From positions 1-11,921 of the forward strand of contig JAUSEJ010000803.1 in NCBI GenBank assembly GCA_030650265.1: 11,921 bases of DNA, written 5' to 3'. Position 1 is the first letter of the stretch. Every line of letters begins with the position of its first letter. The DNA is from Dehalococcoidia bacterium. GTDB lineage: Bacteria > Chloroflexota > Dehalococcoidia > JACPQF01. Below are positions 1 through 5,192 of the stretch, piece by piece. The notes beneath the pieces are model-generated. The model was not told the origin of the DNA. It was given only the letters and a program-made list of their open reading frames with translations, and did no database searches. The position numbers and the translations under genes are program-made.

Positions 1-51
1 CAACAGGGAACGGTTGTCGTGAGGAGATTTACGATGCAGCGGAACAAATGC

Positions 52-143
52 TGGCGGAGGGAGTGGGATTCGAACCCACGTACCAGCTCACACCGGTAAA
101 CCGCTTAGCAGGCGGCCGCACTAGGCCTCTATGCGATCCCTCC
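52..143 (-). tRNA. trnS: tRNA-Ser (anticodon GCU)
   Basis: Read on the minus strand this folds as a type II tRNA with a long variable arm. The acceptor GGAGGGA (137-143) pairs with TCCCTCC next to discriminator G, and CCA is encoded at 52-54. The T-arm holds GGTTCGAATCC. The anticodon loop CTGCTAA sits on a CCGC/GCGG stem, giving GCU, which reads AGC/AGU serine codons. It lies 18 bases downstream of the other tRNA-Ser on the same strand, so the two are probably cotranscribed. Confidence 0.95.
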
Positions 144-161
144 GCAGCTAGCTCTCGAACG

Positions 162-246
162 CGGAGGAGGTGGGATTCGAACCCCCGGTCCCCGAAGGGA
201 CCCCGGTTTTCAAGACCGCCTCCATCAACCGCTCGGACACCCCTCC
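162..246 (-). tRNA. trnS: tRNA-Ser (anticodon UGA)
   Basis: A minus-strand type II tRNA. The acceptor GGAGGGG pairs with CTCCTCC with one G-U pair. The variable arm is a strong GGTCCC-TTCG-GGGACC hairpin, and the T-arm is GGGGGTTCGAATCCC. The anticodon loop CTTGAAA gives UGA, which reads UCA-type serine codons. CCA is not encoded after the discriminator G, unlike the other tRNAs in this window, so it would be added enzymatically. A near-consensus promoter lies just upstream on the same strand (262-290). Confidence 0.95.
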
Positions 247-261
247 ATGTGGAGCAAATTC

Positions 262-290
262 AGTATACCAACGGAGGCGAAAGCTGTCAA
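262..290 (-). promoter_or_regulatory. Sigma-70-type promoter for the two tRNA-Ser genes
   Basis: On the minus strand a perfect TTGACA (-35, 290-285) and TATACT (-10, 267-262) are separated by 17 bases. The predicted start, near 254, lies a few bases before the tRNA-Ser(UGA) 5' end at 246. This is a direct motif match to the housekeeping consensus, and the position suits a stable-RNA promoter for both serine tRNAs. Confidence 0.85.
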
Positions 291-335
291 AGCCCGGAAG
301 CCCGGTTTGGACGTTTTCCCAAGCCCCTTTTGCGC

Positions 336-364
336 TTGACGCTTGGAATCAAGTCACCTATAAT
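336..364 (+). promoter_or_regulatory. Sigma-70-type promoter for tRNA-Leu
   Basis: TTGACG (336-341) and a perfect TATAAT (359-364) are separated by 17 bases. Transcription should begin near 371, eight bases before the tRNA-Leu 5' end. No other convincing promoter appears before 812, so this one may also serve the TIGR04076 gene and the tRNA-Gln and tRNA-Asn genes downstream. That last part is inference. Confidence 0.85.
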
Positions 365-378
365 TCATACGTGCGCCA

Positions 379-466
379 GCCGAAGTGGCGGAATGGTAGA
401 CGCGGCAGTCTCAAAAACTGTTGGGGGGCAACTCCCGTGTGGGTCCGAATCCCACCTTCGGCACCA
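379..466 (+). tRNA. trnL: tRNA-Leu (anticodon CAA)
   Basis: A type II tRNA with acceptor GCCGAAG (379-385) pairing CTTCGGC (456-462), discriminator A and encoded CCA (464-466). The anticodon stem CAGT/ACTG carries loop CTCAAAA, so the anticodon is CAA, which reads UUG. The variable arm lies between the anticodon stem and the T-arm (TGGGTCCGAATCCCA). It is divergent from the two tRNA-Ser genes and has its own consensus promoter. Confidence 0.95.
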
Positions 467-525
467 TGAGTGGGGGCGCCGGGCGCCGGGAAACGCAAAG
501 GAAGCACAAGGGAGGGGGACAGCGG

Positions 526-798
526 ATGGCAGCAGTATACCCGGTCAAGATATCGGTAGTCTCGCAGCAAGGCAAGTGCGAGGCATGCCATAAGGTCGGC
601 GATTCCTGGACCGTCGAGGCCAGCGTGACGCCAGGCGGCATCTGCCTGGGAGCTTTCAATGCGATCGCTCCCAACCTCCGGGTCATGCGCTTCGGTGGGG
701 AATACCCCTGGGAGGCTGACAAGGATGCCACCACCCTGGCCTGCCCGGACGCCCTGAACCCGGTGGTCTTCGAGGTCCGGAGGCTGCGCCAGCCGTAA
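526..798 (+). CDS. TIGR04076-family small protein
   Basis: A 90-aa protein starting at ATG 526, chosen because GGAGGGGG (511-518) lies seven bases upstream; the open frame runs further back into tRNA-Leu, which cannot be coding. The sequence has the layout I associate with the TIGR04076 family: an N-terminal YPVKISVVSQQGKCEACHKVGD stretch (residues 5-26; two Cys), a central GGICLGAFNAIAP region, a GGEYPW motif, and a C-terminal CPDALNPVVFEVRR motif. The family function is unknown. The cysteines (18, 21 and a later CPD Cys) could bind metal or a cofactor, but that is inference. It lies between tRNA genes on the same strand, so it probably shares their transcript. Confidence 0.85.
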   Translation: MAAVYPVKISVVSQQGKCEACHKVGDSWTVEASVTPGGICLGAFNAIAPNLRVMRFGGEYPWEADKDATTLACPDALNPVVFEVRRLRQP

Positions 799-811
799 CA
801 GAACAACCCTT

Positions 812-885
812 TGCCGAGTAGTGTAGCGGTAGCACAGAGGACTTTGGATCCTTTGACCCAGGTTCGAACCCTGGCTCGGCAGCCA
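812..885 (+). tRNA. trnQ: tRNA-Gln (anticodon UUG)
   Basis: Acceptor TGCCGAG (812-818) pairs with CTCGGCA, with discriminator G and encoded CCA (883-885). The weak U1-A72 pair is typical of bacterial tRNA-Gln. The anticodon loop CTTTGGA between GAGGA and TCCTT gives UUG. The T-arm is CAGGTTCGAACCCTG. It starts 13 bases after the upstream protein gene and lies 11 bases before tRNA-Asn, so cotranscription is likely. Confidence 0.95.
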
Positions 886-896
886 GAATACATCGG

Positions 897-971
897 TCCC
901 CGGTAGCTCAACGGTAGAGCGGGCGGCTGTTAACCGCTAGGTTGTAGGTTCGAGTCCTGCCCGGGGAGCCA
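897..971 (+). tRNA. trnN: tRNA-Asn (anticodon GUU); possible integration site
   Basis: Acceptor TCCCCGG (897-903) pairs with CCGGGGA (961-967), discriminator G and CCA (969-971). The GGCGG/CCGCT anticodon stem carries loop CTGTTAA, giving GUU. The last 25 bases (947-971) recur with three mismatches at 8412-8436, as expected when an island has integrated into a tRNA 3' end and kept this gene intact. Accessory genes begin immediately downstream, which fits that idea. Confidence 0.95.
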
Positions 972-1035
972 AACTACACCGATCCCCGAACCCCTCCAAT
1001 CGTCGTAGCGCAGGTAGCATGCAGATTCTGCTGCT

Positions 1036-1434
1036 TCATGGGATGCAGGAAAAGCCTTGCTCGCCAAAGTGCGGGTCGAACACGAAGGCCGTCTCCAGGC
1101 CCAGACGGCGCATCACCTCGAAGCTGGTACAGTCTACCAGGCTCAGCTGTCGGCGACCCGCCGTGAGCAAAGCGGCCATGGCGAGCCGGTGAATAGGTTC
1201 GTCTATCCAGTGCACCTCGAGAACAGGCACGAAACGAATATGGAAATCACGGAGGGCTTCAAGCCCTAATTGCCTGGTTAACACGGCAATCGTCTCGACC
1301 AGCACGTAGTTCGATGTGCAAAGCATCTCCCCTTGTTCCCCTAGCACTTGCCATGCGCCGGAAGCAGCGTCGTGATTCACGTCTTTCGCGTTGATCAATG
1401 CGCAAAAAGCAGAGGTGTCAATGAAGACGGGCAT
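1036..1434 (-). CDS. vapC: PIN-domain toxin, VapC type (predicted ribonuclease)
   Basis: A 132-aa PIN-domain protein, a normal length for VapC toxins, which are Mg-dependent endoribonucleases that cut tRNA or rRNA. The four acidic residues expected of the active site are visible: D6 in FIDTSAF, E47 in VLVET, D101 in SLVDCTSF and D120 in VFDPHF, so the enzyme looks intact. Its ATG at 1434 overlaps the stop of the upstream RHH gene by one base (TAATG on the minus strand), the usual arrangement for antitoxin-first operons with translational coupling. The pair faces the tRNA cluster and lies just inside the proposed island end. Substrate cannot be predicted. Confidence 0.88.
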   Translation of the reverse strand: MPVFIDTSAFCALINAKDVNHDAASGAWQVLGEQGEMLCTSNYVLVETIAVLTRQLGLEALRDFHIRFVPVLEVHWIDEPIHRLAMAALLTAGRRQLSLVDCTSFEVMRRLGLETAFVFDPHFGEQGFSCIP

Positions 1435-1670
1435 TAGAGATAGTCCTCTGCGAGGTACTTGTCATGGTTTACGGAGATGTCCGTCTTGTCGGAGTGATAG
1501 CGCCCTATGACAGCAGTGGCCCGGCGCCATTTCTCCTTACGCTCGGTCTCCTTGATAGTCCGCTCTACGGACTCCCGTATCAGCTCCGCCATGGAAATGC
1601 CCCTCTGGGCCGCGATTTCCTTCAGCGCTTTGGCCTGTTCGTCCGTCAGTTGCATTTGCGTCCGCACCAT
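1434..1670 (-). CDS. Ribbon-helix-helix (CopG/Arc-type) antitoxin
   Basis: A 78-aa protein with an N-terminal ribbon-helix-helix fold (about residues 3-45): a short strand (RTQMQLTDEQ), a helix with KALKEIAAQRG, the ISMAELIRESVER turn and second helix, then a charged tail that would contact the toxin. Such proteins bind the toxin and repress their own promoter as dimers. The stop overlaps the VapC-type start by one base. A promoter-like pair lies upstream on the minus strand at 1715-1742. The ribosome-binding site before ATG 1670 is only a weak GACGAGAG. The small size, gene order and RHH fold make the antitoxin role likely. Confidence 0.85.
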   Translation of the reverse strand: MVRTQMQLTDEQAKALKEIAAQRGISMAELIRESVERTIKETERKEKWRRATAVIGRYHSDKTDISVNHDKYLAEDYL

Positions 1671-1702
1671 CTCTCGTCACCCGCAATACATCATAGATGC
1701 TT

Positions 1703-1753
1703 TATCCCAACATCATGATAACATATCTGAGCCCGCGATCAAAAGAGGCCCTC
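1703..1753 (+). repeat. IS-end-like inverted repeat, copy A
   Basis: Positions 1732-1753 match the reverse complement of 3689-3710 at 18 of 22 bases (core GCGATCAAAnGnGGnCCTC). The similarity extends weakly outward: both copies have a CCnAACAT element near the outer edge. Read inward from the outside the two copies have the same order, as the two termini of one element would. From memory the motif resembles the multi-repeat termini of IS21-family elements; this is unverified, and no transposase gene remains between the copies. Confidence 0.4.
1715..1742 (-). promoter_or_regulatory. Probable promoter of the RHH-VapC operon
   Basis: On the minus strand TTGATC (1742-1737) and TATCAT (1720-1715) are separated by 16 bases, 45 bases upstream of the antitoxin start. 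The -10 region is embedded in the palindrome ATCATGAT, a plausible site for the RHH repressor. The -35 hexamer lies in the IS-end-like sequence described at 1703-1753, so the promoter may be partly built from the mobile-element remnant. Motif-based only. Confidence 0.45.
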
Positions 1754-1966
1754 CATAACGCGGTTACCGGAAAACTGAAAGCCCTGTCGCCGGCGCCTCT
1801 CGTCTATGCCAGGGCCGCATACTAAGCGGAAACGCATTTTGTGTAACTCACTCGTTAGGCCTGACTTCTAGCTTCGAATCCACCACCCTTCGCTTACCCT
1901 GAGAGACCATGTGTGGTAGAGTTTCATTGGCAAATGATTTAATGGCCCAATGACGGAGGGAAGTTG

Positions 1967-2155
1967 GTGGGTACTCTAACGAAGTTAACCAGTGGGGGAC
2001 AGATCACTCTCCCGAAGGAAATCAGGACAAAGACCAACATGAAGCCAGGGGATTTCGTTGAGGTCAGACTAATGGCGCGCTTTCAGTCCTATTCCGGCGG
2101 TCCGCTTCGCCCATACTTGGCGTTCCTCGGCTCGGGTGGGCTTGGTCAGGCTTGA
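1967..2155 (+). pseudogene. Truncated AbrB/SpoVT-type antitoxin
   Basis: The frame opens at GTG 1967 (or TTG 1964), with GGAGGG at 1955-1960 as ribosome-binding site. The first 36 or so residues are a clean AbrB/SpoVT swapped-hairpin domain: GTLTKLTSGGQITLPKEIR, then KPGDFVEVRL. Normal antitoxins of this type continue with a short linker and a toxin-binding tail. Here the sequence after about position 2072 has no recognisable relation to the family and looks out of frame before stopping at 2155. No partner toxin follows. I read this as a 5' fragment joined to unrelated DNA. The short protein could still be made and bind DNA. Confidence 0.65.
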
Positions 2156-2171
2156 CAGAAGGAGCAACCCA

Positions 2172-2189
2172 ATGCTAGAGTTGTGTTGA
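2172..2189 (+). promoter_or_regulatory. Five-codon leader frame coupled to the DUF6932 start
   Basis: AGAAGGAG at 2157-2164 is followed seven bases later by ATG 2172, which reads only M-L-E-L-C before TGA (2187-2189). That stop overlaps the DUF6932 ATG as TGATG. Ribosomes loaded by the strong site could reinitiate on the real gene. The same arrangement could be chance, or a leftover from a deleted upstream antitoxin gene. Confidence 0.35.
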
Positions 2190-2632
2190 TGATCCCGAGC
2201 TTCGACGCCTCTTCCGGGAATCTGCCTACCGGGGTTCACGCGGCTACATGGGATGAGTTCGCAACACGTTACGGCTATAACCCGCAGCGGAGGGCTCTGC
2301 TGGCCGGTCTCAGGCAGGCCCTGGTTGCGCTCCGGGCTGCCGGGTGTCGAAGAGTGTATGTCGATGGAAGCTTTGTGACTGCCAGGGAACTGCCAGCCGA
2401 CTTTGACGGCTGCTGGGAGGCGACCGGCGTCGACCCGCGAAGACTGGACCGGGTGCTGCTGGACTTCCGAAACCGCCGCGCGGCTCAGAAGGCAAAGTAC
2501 GGCGGCGAGCTCTTCCCCGCGGATTTGGAGGCTGACCCTCACGGCAGGAGGTTCTTTGAGTTCTTTCAGACCGACAGGGATACCGGTGAGCCAAAGGGGA
2601 TCGTGGCGCTGGACCTGGGAGGATTGCAGTGA
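2189..2632 (+). CDS. DUF6932-type protein with a nucleotidyltransferase-like motif
   Basis: 147 aa from ATG 2189; GTG 2183 and TTG 2186 are in-frame alternatives. The sequence fits the DUF6932 family as I know it (IPSFDASSGNLPTGVHAATW at the N-terminus, AQKAKYGGELFPADL and a C-terminal KGIVALDL). Residues 60-73 hold G-S, nine residues, then D-F-D, which is the hG[GS]x9-13Dh[DE]h signature of minimal nucleotidyltransferases. That suggests NTP-dependent nucleotidyl transfer, as in MNT-type toxin-antitoxin proteins; the activity is inference. It overlaps the next gene, an XRE regulator, by four bases (GTGA). A ribosome-binding site AGAAGGAG (2157-2164) is too far upstream for ATG 2189 but well placed for a five-codon frame starting at 2172, which ends on TGATG at this start. 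Confidence 0.8.
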   Translation: MIPSFDASSGNLPTGVHAATWDEFATRYGYNPQRRALLAGLRQALVALRAAGCRRVYVDGSFVTARELPADFDGCWEATGVDPRRLDRVLLDFRNRRAAQKAKYGGELFPADLEADPHGRRFFEFFQTDRDTGEPKGIVALDLGGLQ

Positions 2633-3096
2633 TCACTACCGAGCGACAATATCGCATCACTAAGGCTGAGGCCAGGCGTTTCGAGGAGGCCCTGCTCAGC
2701 GCGACGGGGACGGAAAGCCTACGAATCGAACCACGCATCCACCAGGCGATGCGGGAGGGCATGGAAAGCCAATTGCAGGAGTTGCGCGAACAGATCGGTG
2801 AATACGAGGCCCTTCGTAGCGGCCAGGTAACCGTATTGGAGCTGGACTCCCTTAAGGACCTACCCGAGGCCCTTATTCGTGCTCGGATCGCCTCCGGCTT
2901 GACGCAAAAGGAGCTGGCAGCACGGTTGGGACTGAAGGAGCAACAGATTCAACGATACGAAGCAACGCGCTATGCCGGCGTCAGCCTCGACCGAATTGAC
3001 GAAGTAGCCACCGCGCTTGGCGTGACGATCAAAGAGCGGGTGCTTCTGCCCTCCTCAAGGGGAGAGGATCAAATGGGCCGGCCCCAGGCGCCGTAA
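2629..3096 (+). CDS. XRE-family HTH regulator, partner of DUF6932
   Basis: 155 aa starting at GTG 2629, which overlaps the DUF6932 stop by four bases; GGGAGGAT (2617-2624) serves as ribosome-binding site. Residues about 41-63 (MREGMESQLQELREQIGEYEALR) form a likely coiled coil. Residues 82-132 are a Cro/C1-type helix-turn-helix: LIRARIASGLTQKELAARLG, then KEQQIQRYEATRYAGVSLDRIDEVATALGV, with the recognition helix at QQIQRYE. The family represses its own operon and often acts as antitoxin to the adjacent gene (HigA- or MNT/Xre-like arrangement). The tight overlap argues that the two proteins are made in a fixed ratio and work together, but which partner is toxic cannot be read from the sequence. 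Confidence 0.85.
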   Translation: MITTERQYRITKAEARRFEEALLSATGTESLRIEPRIHQAMREGMESQLQELREQIGEYEALRSGQVTVLELDSLKDLPEALIRARIASGLTQKELAARLGLKEQQIQRYEATRYAGVSLDRIDEVATALGVTIKERVLLPSSRGEDQMGRPQAP

Positions 3097-3108
3097 GAGG
3101 CGAGGCTG

Positions 3109-3321
3109 GTGACCAGAGAATACCGATACATGATAATCTTGCACCCTGATCCGGAAGACGGAGGCTACACCGTTGCAATACCTTCCTTAGCGGGCATTGC
3201 AACGCAAGTTTGTGGATGGCGCAAACCGGAACTTCCTCTTTCTTTGGCGCCTCTGGCTGGCTCTTGGAGGGTGCCTGTAGCACCCCTAGCGTCGCTCTCG
3301 CCCAATCCAGGCCCACTCTGA
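3109..3321 (+). pseudogene. hicB: hicB antitoxin 5' fragment
   Basis: From GTG 3109 the first 33 residues match the HicB N-terminus closely: REYRYMIILHPDPEDGGYTV, then AIPSLAGIATQ. A full HicB would continue with a GDTxEEA helix and, in many members, a DNA-binding tail. At about position 3208 the similarity stops and the frame runs into unrelated low-quality sequence to 3321. No hicA toxin is visible on either side. The break is also where a minus-strand open frame becomes implausible, so about 3208-3211 is probably a recombination junction. It starts 12 bases after the XRE gene, so it may be transcribed with that operon. Confidence 0.7.
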
Positions 3322-3405
3322 CTGCGTTAGGGTCGTTGCTCTTGGCGCTCACAGTTGGCGCTCCAATTCCCCTCATGGTCGCCTCATAGACTGTGTTAGC
3401 CACAT
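3212..3405 (-). other. Possible remnant of an unrecognised minus-strand gene
   Basis: Read on the minus strand from GTG 3419-3417 (preceded by AGAAAGGA), this region gives a protein-like stretch with NEHVANTVYEATMRGIGAP, then TVSAKSNDPNAVRVGLDWAR, before meeting the hicB breakpoint at about 3211. The composition (repeated Ala/Val/Asp/Glu, few rare residues) looks more like coding sequence than its surroundings. I do not recognise the family. It would lack its C-terminus. Low confidence. Confidence 0.25.
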
Positions 3406-3452
3406 GTTCGTTCACGTCCTTTCTGTTTGCTTCCTTTCTAAAATAGGAATTG

Positions 3453-3479
3453 GGGAAGCAGGCTTTGGCCCTGCTTCCC
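3453..3479. terminator. Perfect 10-bp hairpin, possible terminator
   Basis: GGGAAGCAGG (3453-3462) and CCTGCTTCCC (3470-3479) form a perfect ten-base-pair stem around a seven-base loop. On the plus strand it is followed by TTAGTGGCTTTCTT; on the minus strand by CCCAATTCCTATTTTAG. Neither is a strong T-tract, so termination could be weak or bidirectional. It separates the hicB fragment from the Argonaute operon. Confidence 0.45.
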
Positions 3480-3489
3480 TTAGTGGCTT

Positions 3490-3688
3490 TCTTAAAGCGG
3501 GGTGAAAGTCTGCAAGGGCGAGTCCACACGCAAGTCGTGGACGAGTTCATCTTGACCATTGCAAACTGGGGGGCAAGACCCCTTCAAGGAGGCGGAGGCG
3601 GGGGGGAAACGGTCCAGCCAAAAGCGTGACCCGGCGAACTGAGCCCCAGGGCGGTTGAGACCGAAGCGGCGACTAGAAATGAAACACT
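3490..3688 (+). other. Structured stretch, possible group II intron fragment
   Basis: No protein gene is evident here. The DNA has closely spaced short hairpins, including GTCCAC/GTGGAC (around 3522-3542), GGGG/CCCC around CAAGA near 3575-3592, and motifs such as GGGGTGAAAGTC and GCGGGGGGGAAACGG. GTGAAAGTC next to G-rich helices is common in domain I of bacterial group II introns. I see no domain V, no intron-encoded reverse transcriptase and no clear boundaries, so this is only a suggestion. It ends directly against the IS-end-like repeat. Confidence 0.2.
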
Positions 3689-3735
3689 GAGGTCCACGTT
3701 TGATCGCCGGCATAGTCAAACTTATGTTCGGCATG
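3689..3735 (-). repeat. IS-end-like inverted repeat, copy B
   Basis: This is the partner of the repeat at 1703-1753, in inverted orientation. Within it two degenerate tandem units can be seen on the plus strand: GGTCCACGTTTGATCGCCGG then CATAG, followed by AGTCAAACTTATGTTCG then GCATGG. Two related units at one end is the style of IS21-family termini. It lies immediately upstream of the DREN-APAZ frame, so the Argonaute operon abuts a mobile-element end. Confidence 0.4.
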
Positions 3736-3737
3736 GT

Positions 3738-5192
3738 ATGATTACGGAACAAACGCGCAAATATGCTGACCGCTGCCAAATGCATGATCGAAAGATTGGC
3801 TGTTCGTGGTCAACATGTGCGTATCACAGGTGTGTAACGCAATTGAGCGTAACGGGCAAGAAGATCCTTAAGTCGGGCATAACCGGTGAGCAGGGCGTTA
3901 ACCTGATCCAGAGAGTTATCCTTGACATGGGTTTCCTGTGGCACCCCACGGGCAGCGTAGAGGCAGGGATCGATGGTTTCATCGAACTGCGTGATCCCAC
4001 CACCGAATTTGCCCTGAATGCTTTCGTCTCGGTCCAGAGCAAGGCGACTGCCGGGTCATTCCAGGCCGAGACCGACCTCGGGTTTGATTACTCCTGTGAC
4101 GATCGAGACCTGCAATACTGGCTCCAAGGCAATGCTCCAGTCATCCTTGTCGTATCACGCCCATCAACCAACGAGGCATACTGGGCCCCTATCAAAGAGT
4201 ACTTTAAGGATCTGGATAAGCGTCTTACACGCAAGATTCACTTTGATAAGCGGGTGAATCGCTTTGACCACAACTGTGCGGCGGCTTTGGCAAGCTTAGC
4301 CGTTTCAAGAGATGCTGGGATACACTTGGCCCCGAGACCAAAGTTCGAACGACTGTATTCGAATTTGATCAGGGTGGTTCATTTCTCAGAGTCTATCCAC
4401 ATCGCAGAGACGGAATATCGAAAGCCTGAACACCTGTGGGGGGAACTCAGACGTCTTGGTGGAAATGTCAGTGGCGCTTGGATACTTAAGTCGAGGCAGA
4501 TCGTAGCCTTTGACGACTTGCGAGAGTATCCCTGGAGCCACGTTTGTGATGCAGGCTCGGTGGATGACTTTGAAACTAAGGAGTGGGCTGATTCCCCCGA
4601 CCCTGAGAAGCACAACGATTTTCTGCAGCTTCTCAACCGGTGTCTGCGTGAAAAGGCTTGGTCACTATGGCTGAGGTATGACCAGGTCCATGACTGCTAC
4701 TTCTTTAAGGCAACCGCGGACTTGTCTCCGCGGAAGATTAGGTACCGCAGCCTCATGAATGAGGCTGAACGCACAGTATTTCAGGGCTATCCCAGCAAAG
4801 TAAATCCAGACAAGATGGCTTTCTACCGCCACTCGGCATTCCAGGGCCACTTCTTGAAATACGATAGTCAGTGGTACCTGGAGGTTACCCCGACCTATCA
4901 CTTCACGTGGAACGGCGAACGCCCACACCTGGACTACGGGGAGAAATTGAAAGGAATCAAGAGGCTCGAAAAGAATCCTGCCGTGGTTGGTCAGCTGGTC
5001 ATGTGGGCTGAATACCTCAGCCGGCCGCCCGATATGTTCACACGAGACTACCCCTTCCTCCGGTTTGGTGATATTGAAACATTCGAGACGGATAGCGGGA
5101 TCGAAGACCGGGCTTGGTTGGGGCAGGAAGAGAAAGCAGAGGCAGACGCTATCGAGGCATCACTCGGTCAACTGCCGCTCTTCGGTCCATGA
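3738..5192 (+). CDS. DREN (DUF4365)-APAZ effector nuclease of a short Argonaute system
   Basis: A 484-aa frame and the effector of a two-gene short Argonaute (SPARDA-type) operon. Residues about 48-190 are DUF4365/DREN, a PD-(D/E)xK-type nuclease: E51 in ITGEQG, D79 in EAGIDGFIE and Q100-S-K102 in VQSK are the likely catalytic set (a QxK variant). Residues about 200-484 match the APAZ domain, which replaces the N and PAZ lobes of long Argonautes and binds the pAgo; the WYLEVTPTYHFT and LKGIKRLEKN blocks are typical. In known SPARDA complexes, guided recognition of invader DNA activates collateral DNA and RNA cleavage, killing or arresting the cell. The start is uncertain: ATG 3738, ATG 3780 and TTG 3843 lack a good ribosome-binding site, and homology begins near residue 45. 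Its stop overlaps the Argonaute start as ATGA. The frame is intact. Confidence 0.88.
   Translation: MITEQTRKYADRCQMHDRKIGCSWSTCAYHRCVTQLSVTGKKILKSGITGEQGVNLIQRVILDMGFLWHPTGSVEAGIDGFIELRDPTTEFALNAFVSVQSKATAGSFQAETDLGFDYSCDDRDLQYWLQGNAPVILVVSRPSTNEAYWAPIKEYFKDLDKRLTRKIHFDKRVNRFDHNCAAALASLAVSRDAGIHLAPRPKFERLYSNLIRVVHFSESIHIAETEYRKPEHLWGELRRLGGNVSGAWILKSRQIVAFDDLREYPWSHVCDAGSVDDFETKEWADSPDPEKHNDFLQLLNRCLREKAWSLWLRYDQVHDCYFFKATADLSPRKIRYRSLMNEAERTVFQGYPSKVNPDKMAFYRHSAFQGHFLKYDSQWYLEVTPTYHFTWNGERPHLDYGEKLKGIKRLEKNPAVVGQLVMWAEYLSRPPDMFTRDYPFLRFGDIETFETDSGIEDRAWLGQEEKAEADAIEASLGQLPLFGP

Noticed and set aside
48..593. Long open frames across the tRNA cluster on both strands.
   Set aside because: They run through clearly folded tRNA genes and have no protein-family character apart from the 526-798 gene.
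3490..3688. RNase P RNA, suggested by GAAAGTC and a GGGGGGGAAAC run.
   Set aside because: The remaining conserved blocks of RNase P RNA are absent and the stretch is too short.
5114..5188. Argonaute starting upstream at 5114.
   Set aside because: That stretch lies inside the effector gene; the conserved short-pAgo N-terminus begins at ATG 5189 with an ATGA overlap.
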